Origin: Acidobacteriota bacterium
GTDB lineage: Bacteria; Acidobacteriota; Terriglobia; Acidiferrales; UBA7541
Assembly (NCBI GenBank): GCA_013289585.1
Contig: JABCZR010000010.1
Span: 62,001-126,000, forward strand
DNA: 64,000 bases
Reading direction: 5' to 3'
Under the pieces are notes generated by a model. That model was not told where the DNA came from, did not search any database, and saw only the letters and a program-made list of their open reading frames with translations. The translations under genes and the position numbers were made by a program. This document shows positions 19,438-27,162 of the stretch, piece by piece; position 1 is the first letter of the stretch; every line of letters begins with the position of its first letter.

Positions 19438-19668
19438 ATGGCAAAGCTAGATCGCATCACGCAGGACCCGGGGGTGATGGGTGGAAAGCCCTGCGTCCGG
19501 GGGATGCGTGTGACAGTAGGAATGATAGTAGGCCAGATCGGGGCGGGACACAGCATTGAGGAAGTGCTGGCGGAATACCCTTATCTGGAGCGGGAAGACG
19601 TACTGCAGGCACTGCGGTACGCGGCATGGCTTGCGGAAGAACGTGAAGTTACGTTGCCTCGCGCATGA
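19438..19668 (+). CDS. DUF433-family antitoxin
   Basis: A 76-residue DUF433 protein. The signature ITQDPGVMGGKPCVRGMRVTVGMIVGQIGAGHSIEEVLAEYPYLEREDVLQALRYAA is a small winged-helix-like domain usually paired with PIN-like DUF5615 toxins. AGGAGAAGAGC immediately before the ATG is a good ribosome site. Its stop overlaps the start of the next gene by four bases (ATGA), as in a toxin-antitoxin operon. It is expected to bind DNA at its own promoter and neutralise the toxin. Confidence 0.88.
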   Translation: MAKLDRITQDPGVMGGKPCVRGMRVTVGMIVGQIGAGHSIEEVLAEYPYLEREDVLQALRYAAWLAEEREVTLPRA

Positions 19669-20045
19669 AGCTGCTAGTAGATATGAATCTGTCGCCAAAG
19701 TGGATAGCTCTCCTTCATGATTCGGGATGGGAGGCCGTGCATTGGTCATCGGTGGGACGGGCAGATGCGCGGGACTCGGAGATAATGGCCTATGCGGCGG
19801 CAAAGGGATATGTCGTTGTGACGCATGACCTGGACTTCGGCGCGATTCTCGCAGTTACTCACGGGAAAAAACCCAGCGTGGTACAAATTCGGAGCGAAGA
19901 TGTGAGCTCGGATATCGTCGGCAGGCAAACCGTGGCGGCGCTGCGCCACACGCAAGCTGAGCTCGAGGCCGGCGCTTTGGTAACGATTGAAGCTGACCGA
20001 ACGCGCCTTCGTTTGCTTCCCCTAGAAAGAAGAGAAGAACAGTAG
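19665..20045 (+). CDS. DUF5615 PIN-like toxin
   Basis: A 126-residue DUF5615 PIN-like protein. The N-terminus MKLLVDMNLSPKWIALLHDSGWEAVHWSSVG carries the first acidic site, and VVVTHDLDFGAILAV carries the second, both characteristic of the family. It is translationally coupled to the DUF433 antitoxin. A ribonuclease toxin role is inferred from the family and pairing. The C-terminal tail (VTIEADRTRLRLLPL) is the usual final strand of the fold. The frame remains open for 72 codons after its TAG stop (see next entry). Confidence 0.87.
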   Translation: MKLLVDMNLSPKWIALLHDSGWEAVHWSSVGRADARDSEIMAYAAAKGYVVVTHDLDFGAILAVTHGKKPSVVQIRSEDVSSDIVGRQTVAALRHTQAELEAGALVTIEADRTRLRLLPLERREEQ

Positions 20046-20264
20046 ACGATATACGGCTGTACGCCGGAACGATCTGACCAACTGCTCGAAGACTTCTACG
20101 CGCTGCAACTCTGGCACACCTGCGATGCGATTTTAACGAAACGAAATGAGCGGGAGCGACACCACCCAGGGAGAGGCCCGTATGCGAAGGTGATTCGCGA
20201 GGTCTCAGCGGCGTGGGATTGTCTCCGCGGCCGGCGGCGGAATAGGAACGGAGGGACATCATGA
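20046..20264 (+). other. Open frame without a start codon, possible gene remnant
   Basis: Directly after the toxin's TAG the same frame stays open for 72 codons and ends in a TGA that overlaps the ATG of the next gene (ATGA). The composition looks protein-like (for example LLEDFYALQLWHTCDAILTK) and the junction is of the coupled type, but there is no ATG and only one late GTG (20190). It may be a gene that lost its start, a 3' remnant, or chance. I do not recognise the family. Confidence 0.3.
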
Positions 20265-20533
20265 TTGAGGTAGGAGCCCACACGGTGCTGGTGTTTGTGA
20301 AGATGCAATTCCAGGGGCAATGGTCGCGGTTCAGCCTGGTGCAGCAAATCGGGTACGACGTCAACAAGGGCGGACTGCTATTGGTGGTCACGGAAGACGA
20401 GAACGCGGCCAAGACGACGTATTGGTTTAAGCTGGCCACGGGCCACGAAGTCTGGGTTCTCGAGGATGTTGTTCACATTCCCGCGATTTGCATCAGGAGC
20501 GTGCCGGGCGATCAGATCCGGTGCAAAGGCTAA
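20261..20533 (+). CDS. Hypothetical small protein
   Basis: A 90-residue protein I do not recognise. It has no signal peptide or membrane segment; it is rich in beta-branched and aromatic residues (VGAHTVLVFVKMQFQGQW, TYWFKLATGHEVWVLEDVVHIPAICI) and contains two cysteines near the C-terminus, suggesting a small beta-rich domain. The start is backed by a strong GGAGGG site six bases upstream. It lies downstream of the DUF433/DUF5615 pair and may be part of the same transcription unit. Confidence 0.55.
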   Translation: MIEVGAHTVLVFVKMQFQGQWSRFSLVQQIGYDVNKGGLLLVVTEDENAAKTTYWFKLATGHEVWVLEDVVHIPAICIRSVPGDQIRCKG

Positions 20534-20847
20534 AAATTCAATTGGACGCTAACGGGCACGTGCCATTGTGAGGCTAAGCGAGGGTCGAACATTGGATGAC
20601 GTGGCGGTGCTAACGGCGATGCAGTGGGAGTTCATACCGAGGATAATCAAAGGCAAGCACGCAACCGGATTTGCTACGATTCGCTTTGATTTCTGAGATC
20701 TTGCATTCCTTACATGCCTTGGGCTCGAATTTCTTACATCCAGCACGAGGGCAGCATAGAGAACTGAATCATCGCTGCGGCTGGGCTGCAGCGGCGGTCT
20801 GGGGAAAAGCGGGAGCAAGTTCCCGCACTCCAAGGCTCGGAGAAAAG

Positions 20848-20875
20848 CACGGGTCTGAAGACCCGCCACTACAAA
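20848..20875. repeat. Dispersed palindromic repeat, copy 1 (CGGGTCT..AGACCCG)
   Basis: The 28-base element begins CACGGGTCTGAAGACCCG and runs on through CCACTACAAA. A copy with one difference (A for G in the loop) is at 52546-52573. The core folds as a 7-base stem with a two-base centre. Both copies lie just past the 3' end of a minus-strand gene. Confidence 0.75.
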
Positions 20876-20879
20876 GGAG

Positions 20880-20904
20880 AAGGCCCGACTTTTGATCGGG
20901 CCTT
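20880..20904 (-). terminator. Intrinsic terminator of the SnoaL-like gene
   Basis: On the minus strand AAGGCCCGA and TCGGGCCTT form a 9-base stem with a 7-base loop, followed by TCTCCTTT. It lies 36 bases past the stop of the SnoaL-like gene. The T-rich tail is imperfect, but position and stem strength are convincing. Confidence 0.6.
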
Positions 20905-20940
20905 CGGACATTTTGGTTTAGTTCGGTGAGGCTGAGGCAA

Positions 20941-21393
20941 CTACCTTCCGGCGGCGACAGCGACTTTGGCTTTGGCAAGTTCCGGGACCACGCCGAGTTG
21001 CTGCATCATGCCGAGAGCGTCCCAGTTAACGTAGCCTTCGACGATCTTGCCGTTGGAAACGCGCGCGATGGTCACGCCGGAGGTGGTGATGTGCTTTCCG
21101 GTCGGGGCCATGCCGTTGAGATCGCCTTTATGGGTACCGCGGCAGGACCAGCGGGTCATGACGGTCTCGCCTTCGGCAATGACATCTTCGATGGTCAAGT
21201 GAATGTCGGGGAAGGCATTGCGGTACAGAGATGCTCTGCGCTTCTCGCTATCCGGGCCCTTGCCAAAATCGGGCGTCGAAGGATCATGGTGAGTGTAGGT
21301 GGGGGCAAAGATCTCGTCGGCTACGGAGAGATTGCCGTTGTTCCAGAGTTCCGCGAAGAGACGGCGGACGATTGCTTTATTGTGTTCAGACAT
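20941..21393 (-). CDS. SnoaL-like / ester cyclase family protein
   Basis: A 150-residue protein of the SnoaL-like, NTF2-fold family. Typical features are the N-terminal helix NKAIVRRLFAELWNNGNLSVADEIFAPTYTHHDPSTPDFGKGPD, then YRNAFPDIHLTIEDVIAEGETVMTRWSCRGTHKGDLNGMAPTGKHITTSGVTIARVSNGKIVEGYVNWD. The fold binds small hydrophobic molecules; the specific reaction is unknown and many members have no proven enzyme activity. The ATG at 21393 is chosen because AAGGAGAA precedes it; the longer ORF start has no such site. Confidence 0.83.
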   Translation of the reverse strand: MSEHNKAIVRRLFAELWNNGNLSVADEIFAPTYTHHDPSTPDFGKGPDSEKRRASLYRNAFPDIHLTIEDVIAEGETVMTRWSCRGTHKGDLNGMAPTGKHITTSGVTIARVSNGKIVEGYVNWDALGMMQQLGVVPELAKAKVAVAAGR

Positions 21394-21945
21394 GAGTGGT
21401 TCTCCTTTTGAGAAAAGCAAATCTTGAAAAAAACAAGAACGGATCTCGCGCGAGGCGAGTGGAGCTCGAATGTTGTGGCATGGAACCGCTGCGGGCTTGG
21501 GCGTGCAGTCCAGCAGGCCGGGCAGATGGTTAAGCGTGGCGTGAGCGGAGAAACAGGAGCCGAGGACGAACTGCCCTCTTGGCGCTCGATGCAGAGCTTA
21601 ACTGTTAAAGAAACTGCCCTCGGACTACGGAGCGGGAGTCTCGCCTCAAACGGCGAAACCACGAGATGATGCTGTGCTTCACGGACGTGGGTGTCAAGGA
21701 CAATCGAAGACTACTTCTGTGCAAAAAAAGCGGCAGGGGCGCGGAAATCCGCGCGTTGGCGGCCGCGGGAAGCGTGCTGAGGAGAAATTGTTTCGCATTG
21801 TTGCGAACAGGCGGGATGGGGGTACAATGATGCCGCTTTCGAAGATGGAAAAGATATTCCGGCTTAGTCGAGATTGCAGGAGCAGTGAATTCGAAAGCGG
21901 ATCCAGCCCGTGCCGGCATCGAAATGTTTTTTACGGAGGATGAGG
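21394..21945. other. 552-base intergenic region
   Basis: No gene is supported; the plus-strand ORFs at 21424 and 21674 have no recognisable protein character. The region must hold the divergent promoters of the SnoaL-like gene and the secreted helical protein. One plus-strand promoter candidate is listed separately. Confidence 0.45.
21801..21828 (+). promoter_or_regulatory. Candidate promoter of the secreted helical protein operon
   Basis: TTGCGA (21801-21806) and TACAAT (21823-21828) are separated by 16 bases, giving a leader of roughly 110 bases before the ATG at 21946. Confidence 0.4.
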
Positions 21946-22485
21946 ATGAGTACGAAAAGCGCAGCAGCATTGGCCATCCTGGCGTTCGTGGCTTTTACGC
22001 CCGGGATGATGGCGCAGGACCAGGCCCCGCCACAGAAGGCGCCGGTCAAAATGGCGAAGCCGCAAGCCTCGCCGAAGGAACAGAATCTGCAGGAGTACGT
22101 CAAGCTTTTGCGTGAAGACGTGCGTTCACAAAAGTCCGCGGTCATGAGCGCGGTGATGCAACTCGACCCGGACGAGGCCGCGAAGTTCTGGCCGATTTAC
22201 CGCGACTACGACGCGGAACTGAGCAAGTTGAACGATCTGCGGGTGGCCAATATCGAAGAGTACTCGAAGACGTACAACCAGATGACGGACGCGAAGGCGG
22301 ACGAGTTGATCCACAACGCGCTGGACTATCAGAAGCAGCGCGGGGAGCTGCTGGCAAAGTACTACGAGCGGATGAAGCAGTCGATGGGCGCGATTACCGC
22401 TGCGCGGTTCCTACAGGTGGAACACCAGTTGCTGCTGATCATCGATTTACAAATTGCTTCGTCGTTGCCCGTGGCGGGCTCCTGA
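21946..22485 (+). CDS. Exported helical protein, Spy/CpxP-like
   Basis: A 179-residue secreted protein. The N-terminus MSTKSAAALAILAFVAFTPGMMAQ is a signal peptide. The mature part is almost all helical, with QNLQEYVKLLREDVRSQKSAVMSAVMQLDPDEAAKFWPIYRDYDAEL resembling the helical hairpins of Spy/CpxP-like periplasmic chaperones and their relatives, which carry (L)TPEEAxxFWPIYxxY patterns. A true LTxxQ motif is not present, so function is uncertain. The ATG at 21946 has GGAGG five to six bases upstream; the 12-codon longer ORF is unlikely. Next gene lies 24 bases downstream in the same direction. Confidence 0.6.
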   Translation: MSTKSAAALAILAFVAFTPGMMAQDQAPPQKAPVKMAKPQASPKEQNLQEYVKLLREDVRSQKSAVMSAVMQLDPDEAAKFWPIYRDYDAELSKLNDLRVANIEEYSKTYNQMTDAKADELIHNALDYQKQRGELLAKYYERMKQSMGAITAARFLQVEHQLLLIIDLQIASSLPVAGS

Positions 22486-22509
22486 CACTGAATAAGAGGA
22501 GAATCGAGA

Positions 22510-23118
22510 ATGCGCAGCTACAAGATTTTGGCGATGGTGTTGTCGGGAATGATGGCGGGATTCACAGGGACGGCGACGGCGCGGCCGGGGCCGGCGCCTG
22601 TGCCGCAGCAAAAGATGATTACCGTGCCAGCGGGCACGACCATTCTGGTGCGCATGCTGGATAGTGTGGATTCCAGCAAGAATCCTACGGGTTCGCGGTT
22701 TACGGCGACGCTGGAGACGAATCTGGTGGTGAATGGCAAGGTGATCGTGCCGAAAGGAAATACCGTGTATGGCCGGCTTGCGGAATCAAAACAGGCGGGA
22801 CGCGCAACGGGATCATCCGAGCTGACCTTGGAACTGACGGACATTGTTGTCCATGGAACCGCGTATCCATTGCTGACCAGCGATTATTCGGTAAAAGGCA
22901 GCAGCAGCGGAAAGCGAAGCGCGAAGCGTCTTTTGGGCGGTGCGGGACTCGGGGCAATTATCGGAGGCATCGCAGGGAATGCCGGGATGGGAGCCGCGAT
23001 CGGCGCAACGGCTGGGGCAGTGGGCTCGGTGGCGCAAAAAGGCCAAGCGGTGAATGTGCCCAGCGAGACGTTGCTGGAGTTTCGTCTGCAGCAGCCTGCT
23101 TCACTGCCAGGGCGATAG
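22510..23118 (+). CDS. Exported protein with glycine-zipper segment
   Basis: A 202-residue secreted protein of unknown function. A signal peptide (ILAMVLSGMMAGFTGTATA) is followed by a beta-rich domain (about residues 35-135: ITVPAGTTILVRMLDSVDSSKNPTGSRFTATLETNLVVNGKVIVPKGNTVYGRL) that recalls the C-terminal domain of TrbI/VirB10-like and capsule-associated proteins. A glycine-zipper (LLGGAGLGAIIGGIAGNAGMGAAIGATAGAVGS, about 142-175) can insert in or pack against membranes. AAGAGGAGAA before the ATG is a good ribosome site. It probably forms an operon with the preceding helical protein. Confidence 0.6.
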   Translation: MRSYKILAMVLSGMMAGFTGTATARPGPAPVPQQKMITVPAGTTILVRMLDSVDSSKNPTGSRFTATLETNLVVNGKVIVPKGNTVYGRLAESKQAGRATGSSELTLELTDIVVHGTAYPLLTSDYSVKGSSSGKRSAKRLLGGAGLGAIIGGIAGNAGMGAAIGATAGAVGSVAQKGQAVNVPSETLLEFRLQQPASLPGR

Positions 23119-23173
23119 GCTGGCCAGCTCGCGAGTCTTAAACAAACAAGAGGAAGTAATCCGTGTGAACAAG

Positions 23174-23208
23174 GAATTCCGCGCCGAGTTGGACGCAGCG
23201 CGGAATTC
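23174..23208. terminator. Bidirectional terminator-like hairpin
   Basis: GAATTCCGCGC and GCGCGGAATTC form an 11-base perfect stem with a 13-base loop between the convergent glycine-zipper and PAP2 genes. The T tract is weak on either strand. Confidence 0.5.
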
Positions 23209-23330
23209 TTGAACCAAACGTATTCGCTTGTCCGTTTGGGTGCGTATCCGCGTTCGAAACCTCTCTCTTTTCGGCAGAACCGAAATCCTAGGATCAGGTA
23301 GTGGTTTGCGTGGCGGCGGGCGAGAGCGGT

Positions 23331-24209
23331 TTAGCGTGACCTGAGAACGGCGAACTCTGAAATAGTGACGCCGAGGGCTGCTCCGAGGAATACGTCGGAA
23401 GGAAAGTGCGCTTGATTGGTGACGCGGGAAAAGCTGATGAGAGCTGCCGCGCCATAGGCTACATAGGGCACCCAGCGATGTTTGCGGTAGCGATGCGCGA
23501 AGACGGCGGCGACGGCGAACGCAGCGGAGGCGTGACTGGAGGGAAAGCTGCTGTTGATGCCGACGTTCGAAACATGGCTGTTGAAGAAGGTGTCGCTGAA
23601 AGGTCCGGCGGGCGGGATGTCCGAGGGCCGCAGGCGGCGCGTGGAGACCTTCAGCACGACGTCGAGGATGGCGGTATCGGCGTAGGCTTCAGCGGCGAAG
23701 AGCGCGGTCTTTTCTGCGTAGGAATTGTGGGTGAAATGCCCGACGATCAGAAAAGCGGCGGGGACTGCGGCGATTTCGCCGGCGGTGATGGAACCGGAAA
23801 ATACTTTGTTGAAAGTGTTGAAGGTCGTGGTGCGGCGAAAGTAGCCGGCGTCGTAGGGATCAGCGACGATAAGGCCAGCGGTCAAGCCGGTTATCGAGAG
23901 CGTGGGGATCCATTGGTGGCCCTTGGCGAGCTGCACAGGAAACAGCCAGATGTCTTTCTGATCTTCCAGAAAATTACGGGGGAAGGTACTCCAGGAGACG
24001 TCGCGCTCAGGGAGCGCCGCGGCTGAATTTGGCGGTGATTGGCTTTGCGGAGTTGCGTTATCCGTGGCGGCGGTTTGCGGAGTTTCCTGGGCGCGAAGAG
24101 GTAAAGCGATAGACGCAACTGCCAGGCACGCAATCACCAACGAGACGCAGGGACGGCCGAATCCGCGATGACGCTGGTATTTACTGCTTTGGAATTTCTT
24201 AGCCCACAT
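23331..24209 (-). CDS. PAP2-superfamily phosphatase
   Basis: A 292-residue PAP2 (type 2 phosphatidic acid phosphatase) protein with an N-terminal signal or anchor (CVSLVIACLAVASIALPLRAQ). The three phosphatase motifs are KVSTRRLRPSD, SSFPSSHAS and SRVTNQAHFPSDV, holding the conserved Lys/Arg, Ser-His and Arg-His residues. Several hydrophobic helices separate them. It should dephosphorylate a lipid phosphate such as phosphatidic acid or undecaprenyl pyrophosphate on the outer face of the membrane. The ATG at 24209 avoids a long overlap with the upstream gene, which ends 16 bases before it; the two may be co-transcribed. Confidence 0.86.
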   Translation of the reverse strand: MWAKKFQSSKYQRHRGFGRPCVSLVIACLAVASIALPLRAQETPQTAATDNATPQSQSPPNSAAALPERDVSWSTFPRNFLEDQKDIWLFPVQLAKGHQWIPTLSITGLTAGLIVADPYDAGYFRRTTTFNTFNKVFSGSITAGEIAAVPAAFLIVGHFTHNSYAEKTALFAAEAYADTAILDVVLKVSTRRLRPSDIPPAGPFSDTFFNSHVSNVGINSSFPSSHASAAFAVAAVFAHRYRKHRWVPYVAYGAAALISFSRVTNQAHFPSDVFLGAALGVTISEFAVLRSR

Positions 24210-24225
24210 TACCACTTCAAGGATA

Positions 24226-25290
24226 CTAATGAACCGGCGCAAGCACCAACTTTTGGATGCGCCAGTTGAGGGGTTCGGCAACGTACAGTTCGTTTTCGGA
24301 GGGGCAAGCAATTTCGTGGATCAATCCGAACTGGCCGGGTTGCTTGCCGGACTTGCCGAAAACGCCGAGAACTTTTCCGTCGAGAGAGAGTTTATAGATG
24401 CGCCCTGGGAAACCGTCGGCCGCGTAGAGCACTTGATTGGGGCCGGGCGTGATGCAGATGGCCCAGGGGGCGCCGGGAGCCATGGTGCCCGTTGTGGCCG
24501 TGGGCTTGTTGCCGATGGCGGGGTGAGCGTCGGCGGGAACGGGGACGTCAATGGTGATCAGGCGGAGAAATTTTCCTTCGGTGTCGAAAACCTGGATGCG
24601 GCGGTTGCCGCGGTCGGCGACGTAGATATTATTTTGCGCGTCGACGGCGATGCTGTGCGGAACGTTGAGTTGGCCGGGCTTGTCCCCGGGTTCGCCCCAG
24701 GACTTGAGCCAGTTGCCGTCATTGTCGACCTTAGCGATGCGGGAATTCACATAACCGTCGCTGATGTAAGCATTGCCGGCGGCGTCCCAAGCAACGTCGG
24801 TGACCTGGCGAAACATGCCGTCGACGGGAGGAAGAGGCGGCTTGACGTGCTTGAGCGGCTCGGTGCCCTCGTCGGAGGCCTCCTGCTTGCGGCCGAAAAC
24901 CATGACGACGCGGCCTTCGGGATTGAACTTGATGACCATGTCGGAGCCTTTGTCGGTGGCCCAGATGTTGTCGTCCTTGTCGATCTTGACGGTGTGGGCG
25001 AAAGACCAGGCGTAGAGATTGTGGCCGATCTCGCGGATGAATTTGCCGTCGGGACCGAACTGGAGGAGTTGCGCGGCGCTGGCGGCGTAAGCAGGACCGG
25101 TGGTGTTTCCGCGGGAGAAGACAAAAATGTGGCCGTGGGAATTGACGGCGACGCCGGCGACTTCGCCAAGATGGATGTCCGGCGGGAGTTTCAGGAAGTC
25201 AGGGACGGCGTGGTAGGGGATTTCGGGCGGTTGCTGGGCGAAAAGCGGAGCGGCTGCAAGAAAAAGCAAGACGAAGAGAGAGCGCTTCAT
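24226..25290 (-). CDS. Secreted NHL-repeat beta-propeller (PAL-like)
   Basis: A 354-residue exported protein. MKRSLFVLLFLAAAPLFAQ is a signal peptide. The rest is a six-bladed NHL propeller: VAGVAVNSHGHIFVFSRGN, VKIDKDDNIWATDKGSDMVIKFNPEGRVVMVFG, VAWDAAGNAYISDGYVNSRIAKVD, IAVDAQNNIYVADRGNRRIQVFDTEGKF and CITPGPNQVLYAADGFPGRIYKLSLDG. The blades resemble peptidyl-alpha-hydroxyglycine alpha-amidating lyase, but in bacteria such proteins usually have unknown binding roles. GAGGTG upstream supports the ATG at 25290 over the five-codon longer form. Confidence 0.82.
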   Translation of the reverse strand: MKRSLFVLLFLAAAPLFAQQPPEIPYHAVPDFLKLPPDIHLGEVAGVAVNSHGHIFVFSRGNTTGPAYAASAAQLLQFGPDGKFIREIGHNLYAWSFAHTVKIDKDDNIWATDKGSDMVIKFNPEGRVVMVFGRKQEASDEGTEPLKHVKPPLPPVDGMFRQVTDVAWDAAGNAYISDGYVNSRIAKVDNDGNWLKSWGEPGDKPGQLNVPHSIAVDAQNNIYVADRGNRRIQVFDTEGKFLRLITIDVPVPADAHPAIGNKPTATTGTMAPGAPWAICITPGPNQVLYAADGFPGRIYKLSLDGKVLGVFGKSGKQPGQFGLIHEIACPSENELYVAEPLNWRIQKLVLAPVH

Positions 25291-25356
25291 GAAATTGCAC
25301 CTCATGAGTTTGAAATTTCGTTATTTCGCACCCGCATCATACGCGGGTTTGCGGAA

Positions 25357-25743
25357 TCAGTCGCCTGCTAGGAATCTGTACTGGGTTTCAGTGAGCGGAA
25401 CGACGGAGAGGCGGCCCTGTCGAACGAGGGGTGAATCGGCGAAGAGTTTATTGGATTTGATTTGTGCGAGCGTGATTATTTTGGCGAGGGGTTTTCCGGC
25501 TTTGAGTTTGACGGCAGGGTTCTTGAGGTTGGAGACATCGACGGAGAGGACGGTGGCGGTGCCGACGGCGGACTTGTGGTCACCGGTTTCGTAAATAATG
25601 AGGCGCGTGCCGGAAGTCATTTGGGAAAGGTTGCGTAAGGCGACGGGATTGTGAACGCCATCCCAGACGGTTTCCTTGTCGCGCTGAAGATCGGCGAAGG
25701 AATATGCGGTTGGTTCGGTCTTGAGCAGGTAGTTGGAAGACAT
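25357..25743 (-). CDS. EVE-domain protein
   Basis: A 128-residue EVE (PUA-like) domain protein close to the bacterial Thy28/YciH-type proteins. The opening NYLLKTEPTAYSFADLQRDKETVWDGVHNPVALRNLSQM and GTRLIIYETGDHKSAVGTATV are the family hallmarks; the aromatic cage that reads modified bases is likely formed by the Tyr/Trp residues in the first 30 positions. EVE proteins bind modified nucleobases in DNA or RNA. A GAGGAGAA site precedes the ATG. No restriction enzyme is fused or adjacent. Confidence 0.88.
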   Translation of the reverse strand: MSSNYLLKTEPTAYSFADLQRDKETVWDGVHNPVALRNLSQMTSGTRLIIYETGDHKSAVGTATVLSVDVSNLKNPAVKLKAGKPLAKIITLAQIKSNKLFADSPLVRQGRLSVVPLTETQYRFLAGD

Positions 25744-25796
25744 TGCGGTTCTCCTCGGAGGTTTGAGCTTTCTATTCTACATGACGCTCGAGAAAG

Positions 25797-26387
25797 TCAC
25801 TTCTTCTTCGCGGGAATAAGCCCGGGTAGTCGTCGCTGATTCTGCGAATGACGGATAAGCTCGGAAAGCCGCTTGCGTTTTGTTTCTTCTCTTTTTGCGC
25901 TGACGGTCCGATAGGTGCACACCCTTTGGTACCAAGGAGGTTGCGAACGGAAGAATTCCCAAGCCGCTTTGTTGGCACGAAATTGCCTCTTTTGTTCACG
26001 TGTGAAGCGGGCGCTATTCCGTTGTTCGTAAGAGTAAATGGCGGATTTTTTCTCGTCGCGTGCGGCAAAAGCTTTGAGACCGGCGGGATGCATCAGATCT
26101 TTCTTTGTAAGTTCCTGAACGAATTTGATGTTGATGGAACTCCAAGCGCTTGTGGGCCTGCGGGGAGTGAAGCGAATTGTGTAGCTGGTTTCGTTGAGGT
26201 TCTTGCGAACGCCGTCGATCCAGCCAAAGCACAGTGCAACTTGTACGGATTCGGACCAGGTGATGCTGGGTTTTCCGGAATCTTTTTTGTGGAAGCCGAC
26301 GAGTTGCTCGCGGAGCTTGTCGTGATGGGCTTCGAGCCAAGCGCGGAAGTCAGCCGGCGTTGGGAAGAATGTGGGTTTTAGCGGCAT
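25797..26387 (-). CDS. YdeI/OmpD-associated family protein
   Basis: A 196-residue protein of the YdeI (OmdA) family, linked in the literature to peptide/bacteriocin tolerance but of unknown biochemistry. Recognisable parts are FRAWLEAHHDKLREQLVGFHKKDSGKPSITWSESVQVALCFGWIDG, SYTIRFTPRRPTSAWSSINI and the C-terminal basic helix region WEFFRSQPPWYQRVCTYRTVSAKREETKRKRLSELI. The track start is TTG three codons earlier; the ATG at 26387 is preferred. It is isolated by short spacers. Confidence 0.85.
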   Translation of the reverse strand: MPLKPTFFPTPADFRAWLEAHHDKLREQLVGFHKKDSGKPSITWSESVQVALCFGWIDGVRKNLNETSYTIRFTPRRPTSAWSSINIKFVQELTKKDLMHPAGLKAFAARDEKKSAIYSYEQRNSARFTREQKRQFRANKAAWEFFRSQPPWYQRVCTYRTVSAKREETKRKRLSELIRHSQNQRRLPGLIPAKKK

Positions 26388-26493
26388 GGAGTCCAAACTA
26401 GGTTAGCAAATCGATGTGTGAAGGTTAAGGCTGACAGACGGGCCGTGCAAGCGTTGGCTCTGTGCAGGAAAAGCGCGGAATGAAAGACATCAA

Positions 26494-27156
26494 TCATTGC
26501 ATCCGAAAAGGTGAATTAACCGCCTGCTCGAACAACGCGGCTATTTGTCTGAGTGTCTCTTCCCGTTCGTTATTCTGTTTGAGCCAATCGGACATGTAAC
26601 GCCGCGCCGTTTGCTCCTGACCACTCTTAGCGAGGTAAAAAGCGTAGGCGAGAGCTACCTGCGGCAAATTGGAGAGTTTCCATTCCCATTCGTGATGAAA
26701 TTCAATCTGTTGAAATAAAACGCGCAAATCTGAAAGGCTTCTGACCGAACTGAAGAATTGAAAGGCTTTCGGGAGTAAGTGGGCGCGAGTTGCTTCTGCG
26801 TCGCCTCGCATGGCGTCTTTGCCACGGGTGGTGCAAATTCGAAAGCCGAGATCATTCCCGTCACGATGGAAACCCGAGTAAATTAAATCCATCTTGGCAC
26901 TTTTCGGAGTGCGGTGCCAGCGTATATCCCCTACCCCCATCGTGATATGCGGGACAAATCGCAACGATAGACCCCATGTAAAGAGTAGACCGGTGTACTC
27001 ACCCTTGAACTTAATCACGTCATGCAATTCGCTTAAGCGGGATCGCACGTATTGGAGCGGTTTTACCTTTTCGAATCCGCTCTTAAGCAGAGAATCATCA
27101 AAAATCTCTTCAATCACTCTCTGAACGGTCTTAGGAGGGCAGGGTTCGATGGTCAT
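26494..27156 (-). CDS. Hypothetical protein, DUF4304-like
   Basis: A 220-residue protein without signal peptide or membrane segments. The N-terminal part (LLKSGFEKVKPLQYVRSRLSELHDVIKFKG, followed by LSLRFVPH and DLIYSGFHRDGNDL) weakly resembles DUF4304-type proteins. The C-terminal part is helical and may contain TPR-like hairpins (LAYAFYLAKSGQEQTARRYMSDWLKQNNEREETLRQIAALF). It starts six bases after the class III aminotransferase stop, so it may be the last gene of that operon, although its lower GC content hints at a different origin. Confidence 0.5.
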   Translation of the reverse strand: MTIEPCPPKTVQRVIEEIFDDSLLKSGFEKVKPLQYVRSRLSELHDVIKFKGEYTGLLFTWGLSLRFVPHITMGVGDIRWHRTPKSAKMDLIYSGFHRDGNDLGFRICTTRGKDAMRGDAEATRAHLLPKAFQFFSSVRSLSDLRVLFQQIEFHHEWEWKLSNLPQVALAYAFYLAKSGQEQTARRYMSDWLKQNNEREETLRQIAALFEQAVNSPFRMQ

Positions 27157-27162
27157 ATCGAT

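Larger units (their letters stand above)
20534..20940. other. Intergenic region with dispersed repeats
   Basis: No gene is supported. The part nearest 20800-20905 holds a GCGGGA-GCAAGT-TCCCGC hairpin, the CGGGTCT repeat and a terminator, listed separately. The minus-strand ORF 20549-20911 crosses these hairpins and has no protein-like features. Confidence 0.5.

Noticed and set aside
20549-20911. 120-codon minus-strand ORF
   Set aside because: It runs through a terminator and two hairpin repeats and has no protein-like character.
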